64,000 nt of DNA from Deinococcus yavapaiensis KR-236. Lineage in GTDB: Bacteria > Deinococcota > Deinococci > Deinococcales > Deinococcaceae. The notes below the pieces were generated by a model. It was not told the DNA's origin. It saw nothing but the letters and a program-made list of their open reading frames with translations, and did no database searches. Positions 34,402 through 43,347 of the stretch are shown here, in pieces. Location of the stretch: assembly GCF_003217515.1 (NCBI RefSeq), contig NZ_QJSX01000012.1, positions 1-64,000 on the forward strand, given 5' to 3'. A program made the translations under genes and the position numbers. Each line of letters opens with the position of its first letter. Within the stretch, counting starts at the first letter, position 1.

Positions 34402-35081
34402 GCGCTCTCCCGCATGCGGTACCCGCGACCGTGCACCGTCTCGATTTCGCCCGGCTCACCGCTCGGCAAGTCGAGCTGGCTTCTCAGGCGAGCGACGTGC
34501 TGATCCACCGTTCGCTCGGTTCCGAGGTAGTCTTCGCCCCACACGCGGTCGAGCAACTCTCGGCGCGCGTACACCCGCCCCGAGTTGCGCGCGAGAAAGG
34601 CCAGCAAGTCGAACTCGCGGCGAGCGAGCTGCAACAGGCGACCGTTCGACGTCGCCGTGCCCGTATCCTCGTCGACTTCTACCGCGCCGACGCGCAGCAC
34701 GCGTCGGCGCGGCGCGGCGCGCCGCAGCAGCGCGTGAAGGCGAGCGACGAGTTCCGCCGCGCTGAACGGCTTCGTGAGGTAGTCGTCCGCGCCCGAGTAC
34801 AAGCCCGACACCCGCTCGGACTCGCTGGCCCGCGCCGTGACCATCAGCACGGGCAAGTGCGCTAGGGACGGCTCGTCCCGAAGGCGGCCGAGCCACTCCA
34901 ACCCCGAGCCGTCGGGCAAGTTCCAATCGAGCACGACGGCGTCCGCTCCCGAAAGCGCCGCTTCCCAACCTTCTCGTCCCGTGACGCAAGGCCGCACCTC
35001 GAACGCCGCGCGGCGCAGGTGGAACGCGATGACTTCGCGAACGGACGGTTCGTCCTCTATGACGACGATCACAGGCTTCAT
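34398..35081 (-). CDS. phoB: Phosphate regulon response regulator PhoB-like
   Basis: A 227-residue OmpR-type regulator. The receiver domain has VIEDE, the phospho-acceptor in VVLDWNLPDGSG and the TKPF lysine. The winged-helix output domain ends with RTVDQHVARLRSQL and ETVHGRGYRM. The DWNLPDGSG motif is typical of PhoB. I chose the ATG at 35081 (MKPVIVV), since the frame back to 35192 has no receiver-like sequence. It heads phoB-phoR-phoU and faces the Pit operon across 185 bases that hold a tandem TTGACA repeat. Confidence 0.9.
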   Translation of the reverse strand: MKPVIVVIEDEPSVREVIAFHLRRAAFEVRPCVTGREGWEAALSGADAVVLDWNLPDGSGLEWLGRLRDEPSLAHLPVLMVTARASESERVSGLYSGADDYLTKPFSAAELVARLHALLRRAAPRRRVLRVGAVEVDEDTGTATSNGRLLQLARREFDLLAFLARNSGRVYARRELLDRVWGEDYLGTERTVDQHVARLRSQLDLPSGEPGEIETVHGRGYRMRESA

Positions 35082-35185
35082 GATGAATTCGAAGGCAGAG
35101 CAGCGAGCAGACACTTCTCGCGCGCCCAGCATAACAGACCTCATCGTGCGCTCCGCGCCCGTCTTCGCGATGAGCCGCGCGCCGC

Positions 35186-35202
35186 TTGACATTCATTTGA
35201 CA
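35186..35202 (+). promoter_or_regulatory. Tandem TTGACA repeat, candidate Pho box
   Basis: TTGACA-N5-TTGACA has an 11-bp period, the layout of PhoP/PhoB boxes (TTAACA-type repeats in Bacillus). A further TTGTCA (35225-35230) and TGACA (35239-35243) follow. It lies between divergent phoB and the DUF47-Pit pair, 65 bases before the latter. PhoB binding is inferred. Confidence 0.55.
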
Positions 35203-35266
35203 ATGAACGGCTTACCTTGAAAGGTTGTCACAACTTCATGACATCGCTTCGGTAGCGTGGACGGGT

Positions 35267-35897
35267 ATGGCGCTGTTCAGCTTCCTGCCCAAATCCCCGA
35301 ACTTCTTTCGGTTGTTCTCCGCGTCCGGCGTGAACGCCGTCGATACCGCGCGCGCCCTGCTCGACCTCTTCGAGCGCTTCGAGAACGTCGAGGCGAAGGT
35401 GCGCCGCATTCGCGAACTCGAACATGAAGGCGACCGCCTCTCGCACGAACTCACCAACGCCCTCACGACGACGTTCCTCACGCCTTTCGACCGCGAGGAC
35501 ATCATCGATCTCGGCGAGAACCTCGACGACTTCGTCGACTACATGGAGGAGGCGGCGCGCCGCGCGTGGCTGTACCGCATCCACGCGCCGACCGCGCAGG
35601 CGCAAGCCTTCGCCCGCGTCCTCGTGCGGCAAGCCGAACTGATCGCGCGCGGCCTACCGCTTTTGGAGGACGCCAAGCGGCACGACGAGCTTCAAAAGAT
35701 CGTCATCGAAGTCAAGACGCTCGAAGACGAAGGCGACCGCCTCTACGACGAAGTCGAGGCCGACCTGTACGAAAACGTCGGCGACGTGAAGTCCCTCGTG
35801 GCCGCCATGCGCTGGGGCGAACTGTACAACTTGCTGGAAGACGCGACCGATCAAGCGCAGCGCGTGGCGAAGACCATCGAAGGGATCTTGCTCAAGC

Positions 35898-35905
<8 letters not shown>
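35267..35905 (+). CDS. DUF47 family PhoU-like phosphate transport accessory protein
   Basis: A 212-residue helical protein of the DUF47 (PhoU-like, YkaA) family. Typical features are FFRLFSASGVNAVDTARALLDLFE, IRELEHEGDRLSHELTNAL, TPFDREDIIDLGENLDDFVDYMEEA and a second EDEGDRLYDEVEADL half. Such proteins are encoded next to Pit permeases and probably adjust them. I start it at the ATG at 35267 (MALFSFLP). It overlaps pit by eight bases. Confidence 0.9.
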
Positions 35906-36902
<997 letters not shown>

Positions 36903-36907
36903 CGTTC

Positions 36908-36961
36908 GCGAGCAAGGAAGAGGGGCGGCCCCACGCGAGGTCGCCCCTCTTCCTTGCTCGC
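36908..36961. terminator. Bidirectional terminator hairpin
   Basis: A perfect 20-bp inverted repeat (36908-36927 with 36942-36961) with a 14-base loop, between pit and the convergent secreted-protein gene. Confidence 0.8.
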
Positions 36962-36970
36962 ATTTCTTGC

Positions 36971-37834
36971 TCAAGGCCGCTTCTTGACGTCCTGATTGGT
37001 GTACACGACGCCGCTCGACGGCTGGAACAAAAAGCGTCGCCCGTCGAGCACCTTCACCGTCTCCGCCTTGCCTCCGTCGTACTGCAACGTCACCGTGTCG
37101 CCTTCGAGCGGTCCTCCGGCCTTCACGTCGTAACGACCCCAGACGGTCGTCATGTCGTACGTCGGCTGAAAGGCCGCGTCGAGCCCTTTGGGCAAGGTGA
37201 CGGTGTGCACGAAGCGGCCGTTGGGATAGAAGAAGAACTCGGTCGCTTGGAAGGTCTTGTACTCGCGCTGGAAATTCAAGTTCCTGGGATCTTGGTAGTA
37301 CCGCGTCAGAATCGTCAAGTCCATGAATTGCAGCCAAGGCGAGGTGTACACGATCGCCTTCGCGACCGTCCGTACCGGGTTCGGGTCCTCCTTGCGGTTG
37401 ACGAGCGTGGGCTTTCCGACGGGGTACTTCTTCTGCCACGCTGCCGCGTCAGTTTGCAAATCGGCGAGACGGCGGGCGTACGTCGTCGGGGCGGCGCCCG
37501 CCCCCGCCGTGCGCCGCATGTCGATCCAGCCCGCGAGGGTCATCTCGTCGCCCGTCACGCCGTAATCGAGCTTCTCGGGGCCGCTCACGAGCCACTGACA
37601 CAGCAACTTCGCGCTTTGCAGTCGGCACGTACCCGGCTCGGCCTTGACGGCGCTCGAAGCGTTGGCGTGCGCCACGAACGCGCGTCCGTCGGGCAGCAGG
37701 ATGACTTCGAGGTCGCCGACGATGTTTTCCCACACTCCGACGAGTTCGTCGGGGAGAGCGGGCGCGGCGAGGGCGGGGACCGCGAAGGTCAGCAAGGCAG
37801 TCGATGCGAGGGCGAGGCGGGCCGTTCGGTTCAT
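36971..37834 (-). CDS. Unknown secreted protein
   Basis: A 287-residue protein with a signal peptide (MNRTARLALASTALLTFAVPALA). The mature part is beta-rich and begins ALPDELVGVWENIVGDLEVILLPDGRAFVAH, a lipocalin- or 'GVW'-type opening like those that test residual activity in export-associated proteins. I cannot name a family. GGAGGAG lies before the ATG at 37834. It diverges from the large lipoprotein gene across 224 bases in which I see no clear promoter. Confidence 0.8.
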   Translation of the reverse strand: MNRTARLALASTALLTFAVPALAAPALPDELVGVWENIVGDLEVILLPDGRAFVAHANASSAVKAEPGTCRLQSAKLLCQWLVSGPEKLDYGVTGDEMTLAGWIDMRRTAGAGAAPTTYARRLADLQTDAAAWQKKYPVGKPTLVNRKEDPNPVRTVAKAIVYTSPWLQFMDLTILTRYYQDPRNLNFQREYKTFQATEFFFYPNGRFVHTVTLPKGLDAAFQPTYDMTTVWGRYDVKAGGPLEGDTVTLQYDGGKAETVKVLDGRRFLFQPSSGVVYTNQDVKKRP

Positions 37835-38058
37835 GATTCTCCTCCGACGGCCAAGGTACGCGTGCACGCCCGCGGACACATCGTTCGACCCAACGTCTCG
37901 ACTCGAGCGTCCGCGCGCCTCCGAGCGTCACCTCGTTGGATTCAACCACCTTCGCCCTCCTTGCCGGGGCATCGAAACGAACGATGTATCCGCGCGAGCC
38001 GCGAGCGTACCTTGACCACCAGCGAGGCGGCGACCGGCCGCCTCGAAGGAGGTTCTCG

Positions 38059-40737
38059 ATGCACAGTCCGAAGAACAAGCGTGTCCTCTGGCCCCTCACC
38101 TTCGCGGTGACGACGCTGCTCGCGAGCTGCGGCGGCCCCCGTCTCCCCTCTCCGAACGACGGGCTCGTCACGTTGACGCTGCGCGCTCCCTTCGCGGCCC
38201 GCGACGCTTCCGGCGTTCGACCGCAAGGCCTGCCCACCGACGCGGGCGGCGCGAGCGCCGTGAGGGACGTGCGCGTCCGGGTGTTCACGAGTGACGGAAG
38301 CCTCGTGAAGTTCGACGCGCAACGCCACGCCGACCCGAACGGGACGGTCGATCACCTCGACCTCACGCCGAGCGCGGCGAGCGCGAACGTCGGCCTCGCG
38401 CCGGGCTCGTACACCTTTCAAGCGGCGGGCGCGAGCGACTCGGCGAACGGGGTCCTGCTCGCCTTCGGCCGCTTGGAGCGGCAAAGCGTCACGGCGAACG
38501 GCGCGGTGACCCTCAAGCTTCAAACCCTGATCGGAGACGGCGCGGTGGCCCTCACGAGCGCCCTGCCGATGAACGCCGTCGTGCCCGGTCAGACGTTCGA
38601 CGTGCTGCTGAGCGTCAAGACGCCCGACGCGAACGGCGCGCGGTACACGGTGCCCCTCGACGACTTCCAAGTCGAGTACGCGCTCGACGCGAACCTCGGC
38701 CACGTCAAAGCGAGCGGGAAGCTCGGGGCGCGCGTCACGGCCGCCGCCACGCCGAGCGGCGCGACGTTCACGCTCGGCGCGACCGTCACCGGCCTCGGCG
38801 CGGCGGACGCGGAGACGGCGGCAAGCAAGACGTTCGGCGCGACGTTCGCGTTGCCGTTCTTGTCGGGAACGGGCGTGAAAGTGGACTTCGACGCGCCCGA
38901 CCTCGGCGTGGACACGCCGCAAGTCGCGGGCGGATCGGTCCTGGTGAGCGGGTCGAGCTTCGACGACGTCGGGCTGAGCAGGCTCGAAGTGTTCGACGGT
39001 CCCGTCCTCGTCGCGAGCACGGACGACGCGGCAGGCGCCGCGAAGGTCACGTTCGACGTCGACGACGCGGGCCACCTCACGAATCGCTGGAGCGCCGCGT
39101 GGACGAATCCGGAAAGCGGCGCGCACGCCCTCACGGTGATCGCGACGGACACGAGCGGCAGCGAGACGCGGCGTGAAGTGGGCGCGACGATCGGAGGCGC
39201 GAGCGGCGGTGGCAGCGGAGGGGGTTCGAGCGGTTCCGTGTCGCCCGCGCCCGATTACAGCGCGTCCGTGGGAAACGTGATCTCGGCGAGCGGCGGCGGT
39301 ACCCTGGCCACGGTCGGCGCGGACGGCGCGAAGTACACCTTGACCTTTCCGCCGAACGCGCTCGCCGAGGACACGCAGATCACCATGACGCCGCTCGCGT
39401 CGATTGGCGGCCTCCCCTTCGGGGGGCCGCTCGCGGGCGCGGTGAAGCTCGAACCCGACGGCCTGCAGCTTTACCAGTACGCCACGCTCACGATTTCGCC
39501 CGCCGCGCCCCTCGCGGCGGGCGAAATCTCGCCCTTCTCCTTTCGCGGCCCCGGCGTCGACCTCGACGTCCCGGCGCTTGGGGCGGACACGACGTTGCAA
39601 CGCTACACCCTCAAGCTGTCGCACTTCAGCGGGTACGGCGTGGCGAGCGGCACGGACGCCGAGCGCGCCGCCCTCGCCGCGCGGGCCGCGCAGTACGGCA
39701 CCGAGGCCGTCGCCTCGGAAATTCGCGATCTTCTCAACCGCGAGCGGCTCGCCGCTTTGGCCGATCAGCCGGGCGATCCGCAGTTCAGAGAAAAGCTCGA
39801 CGCGCTGATGAACCGCATGTATGACGAGAACGTCGCGCCGTACCTGGCCGACGCCTCCTCGAACTGTACGATCGGTCGAAGCCTCGTTCCGTCGTTCTTG
39901 AACTTCGTGCGGCAAGCCGAATTGATCGGCGGCGGGCACGACGCGCAAGAGCAAGCGGCCATGGACGCCGTTCGAGGGTCCGTGCAGGCGTGCTTGCGAG
40001 AGCAGACGCAGCCGTGTGTCACGCCGACCTTGACGGCCCTCTTGGAGCTCACGCGAACCGTTCGGCAAGCGGCACTGCTCGGCGTGAGCGACGAAGGTGC
40101 GATGGGCGCTTCGACGTGCGGCTGGAAAGGCAAGCTCGAGCGCGACGTTCACACGACTTGGAACAAGCACGAGAACAACTGGACGGAGACGTTGCAGCGC
40201 GACCAAAGCCTCGAAATCGAGCTAACCTTGCCGACCGCGAGCGAAATGATCGACATTCTCGCGGGGCGCGGCACGCACGCCAACCAGACCTTCGCCTCGT
40301 ACAGCTCTCACCACGAGTTGAACGTGTCCGTGAGCGGTCCCGAAGAGGACCGCGACTGGACGGGCCGGATCATCTGCTCGGAAACGTACACCCGCTTTCA
40401 AGGCGACAAGAGCGTGGAGGAAGGCGAGTCGCACGAGAGCGCGGGCGGCGCCGTTCAATTCAGGGACGGCAAGTGGATCGTCAACTTCGGCGGCCCGACG
40501 ATCTTCACGCAAGACACGCGCACCCTCTCGATTATCGAAAGCTACCCGTGCCACACCGCGCAAGACGTGAACAGCGTGCAGACGACCGCCCGCCCGTCGT
40601 CCGAGGGGGTCGGCTTGTACGCGGAAGTGAGCGGGGACGCGAACACCACCGCGCTCCACGGCACGTCCAAAGGCCCCGAGGACGGCGGCGACACCACGGA
40701 CGTCGTCACGTACGACCTCACCTTGCTGCGTCGGTGA
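38059..40737 (+). CDS. Large surface lipoprotein with Ig-like region
   Basis: An 892-residue lipoprotein. The signal ends in LLASC, a lipobox that LspA would cut before Cys near residue 24. The N-terminal half is beta-rich with Ig-like stretches (FDAPDLGVDTPQVAGGSVLVSGSSFDD). A Gly/Ser linker (GGASGGGSGGGSSGS) separates it from a region like ZU5 (GGGTLATVGADGAKYTLTFPPNAL). The C-terminal 350 residues are unfamiliar and hold several cysteine pairs. AAGGAGG precedes the ATG at 38059. It is probably exposed at the outer layer; function unknown. Confidence 0.85.
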   Translation: MHSPKNKRVLWPLTFAVTTLLASCGGPRLPSPNDGLVTLTLRAPFAARDASGVRPQGLPTDAGGASAVRDVRVRVFTSDGSLVKFDAQRHADPNGTVDHLDLTPSAASANVGLAPGSYTFQAAGASDSANGVLLAFGRLERQSVTANGAVTLKLQTLIGDGAVALTSALPMNAVVPGQTFDVLLSVKTPDANGARYTVPLDDFQVEYALDANLGHVKASGKLGARVTAAATPSGATFTLGATVTGLGAADAETAASKTFGATFALPFLSGTGVKVDFDAPDLGVDTPQVAGGSVLVSGSSFDDVGLSRLEVFDGPVLVASTDDAAGAAKVTFDVDDAGHLTNRWSAAWTNPESGAHALTVIATDTSGSETRREVGATIGGASGGGSGGGSSGSVSPAPDYSASVGNVISASGGGTLATVGADGAKYTLTFPPNALAEDTQITMTPLASIGGLPFGGPLAGAVKLEPDGLQLYQYATLTISPAAPLAAGEISPFSFRGPGVDLDVPALGADTTLQRYTLKLSHFSGYGVASGTDAERAALAARAAQYGTEAVASEIRDLLNRERLAALADQPGDPQFREKLDALMNRMYDENVAPYLADASSNCTIGRSLVPSFLNFVRQAELIGGGHDAQEQAAMDAVRGSVQACLREQTQPCVTPTLTALLELTRTVRQAALLGVSDEGAMGASTCGWKGKLERDVHTTWNKHENNWTETLQRDQSLEIELTLPTASEMIDILAGRGTHANQTFASYSSHHELNVSVSGPEEDRDWTGRIICSETYTRFQGDKSVEEGESHESAGGAVQFRDGKWIVNFGGPTIFTQDTRTLSIIESYPCHTAQDVNSVQTTARPSSEGVGLYAEVSGDANTTALHGTSKGPEDGGDTTDVVTYDLTLLRR

Positions 40738-40741
40738 TCGT

Positions 40742-41236
40742 ATGAACGAGCCTTCAAACTTTCAGGTGCGCGTGGCCCGCGCGGGCGAGCGACGCGTCTT
40801 GACGCTCGGCGCGTGCCGCTTGGCGTTCGTGGACGGCCCGCCAAGCGCCACGAGCGGCACGACCCTCGAAGTTCGCTTGCCGCCGTCCTTCGACGAGTGG
40901 CCCACGCGCGCCTTCCTCGTCACCTGCGTCACGTACTTCGTCCTCGAAGGCGACGTGCGCTTCACGACGCCCGAGCGGGATTTGACGCTGGGCTCCGAAG
41001 CGTCGTTCGTCGTGCCCGCCCGCCTGCCGCACCGCGTCTCGAATCCGTCGAGCGACGCGGCACGCTTGCTGCTCATCGCGCCGTCCTCGATCGTCGGAGC
41101 GTACTTCGAAAAGCTCGCGAACTTGCGCGCACGCTCGCGCGCGTGGCCTCCCGAAGACGGGCGAGCCTGGCAGGCGTTGTGCCGCTCGTGCCGCGTCTTG
41201 GAAGACGGGCCTCTCCTCGGGAAAGGCCCGCCGTGA
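40742..41236 (+). CDS. Cupin-fold protein
   Basis: A 164-residue protein with a single cupin-like barrel: TCVTYFVLEGDVRFTTPERDLTLGSEASFVVPARLPHRVSNPSSDAARLLLIAP. The usual metal histidines of motif 1 are mostly missing, while the HRV of motif 2 remains, so it may bind a ligand rather than act as an enzyme. It starts four bases after the lipoprotein stop and could share its mRNA. Confidence 0.78.
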   Translation: MNEPSNFQVRVARAGERRVLTLGACRLAFVDGPPSATSGTTLEVRLPPSFDEWPTRAFLVTCVTYFVLEGDVRFTTPERDLTLGSEASFVVPARLPHRVSNPSSDAARLLLIAPSSIVGAYFEKLANLRARSRAWPPEDGRAWQALCRSCRVLEDGPLLGKGPP

Positions 41237-41241
41237 GTCGC

Positions 41242-41685
41242 TTACTCGCCCGCGTCGTCCGCGTTGGCGTCGCTGAGGCCGAGCGCACCCTTGAGGTCGC
41301 TCGCCGCTTTGAAGGCGACCTTCTTGCCCGCCGGAATTTGAATGCGCTCGCTCGTGCCGGGCCGCACGCCCGTTCGCGCCGCCGTCGCACGCACCGACAG
41401 AGTTCCGATGCCCGGCAGGCCGACGCTGCGTCCCGTACGCAACGCTTCGGCCACGATGTCCACGAAGGCGTCCACGGTGGCCCGCGCGTCCTTCTTGCCG
41501 AGGGCGCAGCGGTTGGCGAGTTGATCGGCGAGGTCGGTCTTGCCGAGGCGGCCCACGTCGCGCGGCCCGGTCTTCGTGACGGGCGCGTTCTCCTGCGGAT
41601 CGCCCGACGCGGCGGCCTGTAAGGTGTCGTCTTGCAGCAGGGCTTGCGTCTTGTCCTTCTTGGCCTTCGGGTTTTTCTGCGCCAT
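41242..41685 (-). CDS. HU-like DNA-binding protein with N-terminal extension
   Basis: A 147-residue HU/IHF-family nucleoid protein. The HU fold covers about residues 47-137 (GKTDLADQLANRCALGKKDARATVDAFVDIVAEAL, LPGIGTLSVRATAARTGVRPGTSERIQIPAGKKVAFKAASDLK). Before it is a 46-residue Lys/Gln-rich tail (MAQKNPKAKKDKTQ...). Deinococcus HU proteins are known for such tails, which add DNA contacts. The RPGTSERIQIPA arm and its proline are present. The start at 41685 gives the basic tail; an upstream ATG at 41736 is less likely. Confidence 0.9.
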   Translation of the reverse strand: MAQKNPKAKKDKTQALLQDDTLQAAASGDPQENAPVTKTGPRDVGRLGKTDLADQLANRCALGKKDARATVDAFVDIVAEALRTGRSVGLPGIGTLSVRATAARTGVRPGTSERIQIPAGKKVAFKAASDLKGALGLSDANADDAGE

Positions 41686-41742
41686 GGCGCCATCTTGAGG
41701 GCGAAGACGGTCCTTGCCCAGAGAGCAAACGTTCACGGATGA

Positions 41743-41778
41743 GGATGGGAGCGAGCCCGACCGAGCTCGCCCCCATCC
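41743..41778. terminator. Hairpin between HU and BTAD regulator genes
   Basis: A 14-bp inverted repeat with one mismatch (41743-41756 with 41765-41778). It lies downstream of the BTAD gene on the minus strand. No T run follows, so termination is uncertain. Confidence 0.45.
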
Positions 41779-41801
41779 TTCGCGTCACGCGGCGTCCTGA
41801 G

Positions 41802-42566
41802 TCATGCCGAGAACCGCGAGCGGTCGCTCGGCTCGGCGAGCGGCACATTCGAACGAATCGCTTGCGCGAGGAGCGCCGTTTCCGGCAAGGGCGCCACGCC
41901 GAGTTCGCGCCGCAGCGCCTCTCGCAGCCGCTCGAAGCTTCGTAAGGCACGGTGGCGGTTGCCGGTGAGGGCGTGCAGCCGCATCAAGCGGCGATGCGCG
42001 TCCTCGGAGAGAGGATCGAGGTCGAGCAGGCGTTGCAGGCACACGAGGGCCGCTCCTTCGTTTCCGGCGCGCTCCAAGCGCTCGGCGCGGTCGCGCAGCG
42101 CGAGCAGGAACCATTCTTCGATGCGCGCACGCTGCGCGAACACCCACTCTTCCAACTCCGGGCAATCGTCGAAGTCGCAGCCGTGCAGCAAGCGGTGATC
42201 GCCGAGGTCCGTGTCGTCGCGCCACCTTCCCCGCACGATTCCAGCAACGTCCACGGTGACGTTCTCGGCGAGCGTGACACAGTCGCGGCCCGTCACGATC
42301 GTCGCGCCGATCGCGGCGTGCAGTTTGCGCAGCAGTTGCACGAGGTTGTTGCGCGCGCTTTCCTCGCGGGTGGCGGGCCACAGCAAACTCGCGAGGCGGG
42401 CGCGTGGCGTGTCGCCCTCCAGCACGAGGTAAGCGAGCAGGGCCGCCGTCTTGCGCTCCACGAGCCACGTTCGCCCCGGCGCGACCTCGGCGCGCGGCGA
42501 TCCCAGCAGGCGAATCGCGTAGCAAGGCGTAGGAGTCGGGTGAATGAAGTGGCTGTCGTTCGTCAT
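41802..42566 (-). CDS. BTAD-domain (SARP-like) transcriptional regulator
   Basis: A 254-residue regulator: a winged-helix OmpR-like DNA-binding part (YAIRLLGSPRAEV...RKTAALLAYLVLEGDTPRARLASLLWP) followed by a bacterial transcriptional activator domain of TPR-like helices (WVFAQRARIEEWFLLALRDRAERLER...DPLSEDAHRRLMRLHALTGNRHRALRSFE). It is short like DnrI/ActII-4 and lacks the ATPase part of AfsR. GGAGG lies upstream of the ATG at 42566. Target genes are unknown. Confidence 0.9.
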   Translation of the reverse strand: MTNDSHFIHPTPTPCYAIRLLGSPRAEVAPGRTWLVERKTAALLAYLVLEGDTPRARLASLLWPATREESARNNLVQLLRKLHAAIGATIVTGRDCVTLAENVTVDVAGIVRGRWRDDTDLGDHRLLHGCDFDDCPELEEWVFAQRARIEEWFLLALRDRAERLERAGNEGAALVCLQRLLDLDPLSEDAHRRLMRLHALTGNRHRALRSFERLREALRRELGVAPLPETALLAQAIRSNVPLAEPSDRSRFSA

Positions 42567-42786
42567 GTCGAGGACCTCCGGTGAACCGCGCCGTGCCGAG
42601 GCGCGCTCGTTGCCCTTGCAGGGTACGGGCGCAGGGCCTTTCTCGGCATCCTGCATTCGAGGGAGCGGCGTTCGAGCACTTCGGGTCGAAACGAACCGAG
42701 TCGGCGAAGTCCTCGTTGAAATGGACGATGCGAAGGTCGCGCGGGCACTCCTATCCTGACCGTGACTTCAAGGAGGCACGGCGCGC

Positions 42787-43341
42787 ATGATCGACACACT
42801 TCCGCTCATTCCCTCGTTTTCGACCCTTCGGCTGCACTTGAGGCCGTTCTCGAGCGAAGACGCGCACGACGTGTACGTCCTCGCGAGCGACGTTTCGGTC
42901 GCGAAGTTCACCTTCGTGCCTCATCCGTATCCGGTCGGGGCCGCCGCGTCGTGGATCGACGGGCACGAGGAGGAAGCGCGCTCGGGCCGTCAACTCTCGT
43001 GGGCGATCACGCGACGAGAACGCCTCGTGGGGTGCGTGGAGCTCGCCTTCAACGACTTTCACGGCTGGGCCGAGATCGGCTTTTGGCTCGGGGCGCCGCA
43101 TCGAGGACGCGGATACGCGACGGAGGCGGCCGAGCGCGTGCTCGCGTACGCCTTCGAGAAGCGCGGGCGGCGCCGCGTTCAAGCGGCGGTGTTCGTCGAG
43201 AACGAGGCGTCGGCCCGCGTGCTCGCACGGCTCGGCCTGAGGCGTGAAGGAACGTTGCGCGCGTACGGCCGCCCGAGTTCGTGGCGCTCGGGCGATTCGT
43301 GGATGTACGGCATGACGCGGCAGGACTTCGAGCGGCGTTGA
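42787..43341 (+). CDS. GNAT acetyltransferase (RimJ/RimL type)
   Basis: A 184-residue N-acetyltransferase. RLHLRPFSSEDAHDVYVLASD, AEIGFWLGAPHRGRGYATEA (acetyl-CoA loop RGRGYA) and VENEASARVLARLGLRREGTL place it with the RimJ/RimL branch, which acetylates protein N-termini or small molecules. AAGGAGG precedes the ATG at 42787. Substrate unknown. Confidence 0.92.
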   Translation: MIDTLPLIPSFSTLRLHLRPFSSEDAHDVYVLASDVSVAKFTFVPHPYPVGAAASWIDGHEEEARSGRQLSWAITRRERLVGCVELAFNDFHGWAEIGFWLGAPHRGRGYATEAAERVLAYAFEKRGRRRVQAAVFVENEASARVLARLGLRREGTLRAYGRPSSWRSGDSWMYGMTRQDFERR

Positions 43342-43347
43342 CGCCCT

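Noticed and set aside
37942..40206. Minus-strand open frame of 754 codons
   Set aside because: It is antisense to the lipoprotein gene, which has a lipobox and ribosome binding site; the mirror frame has neither.
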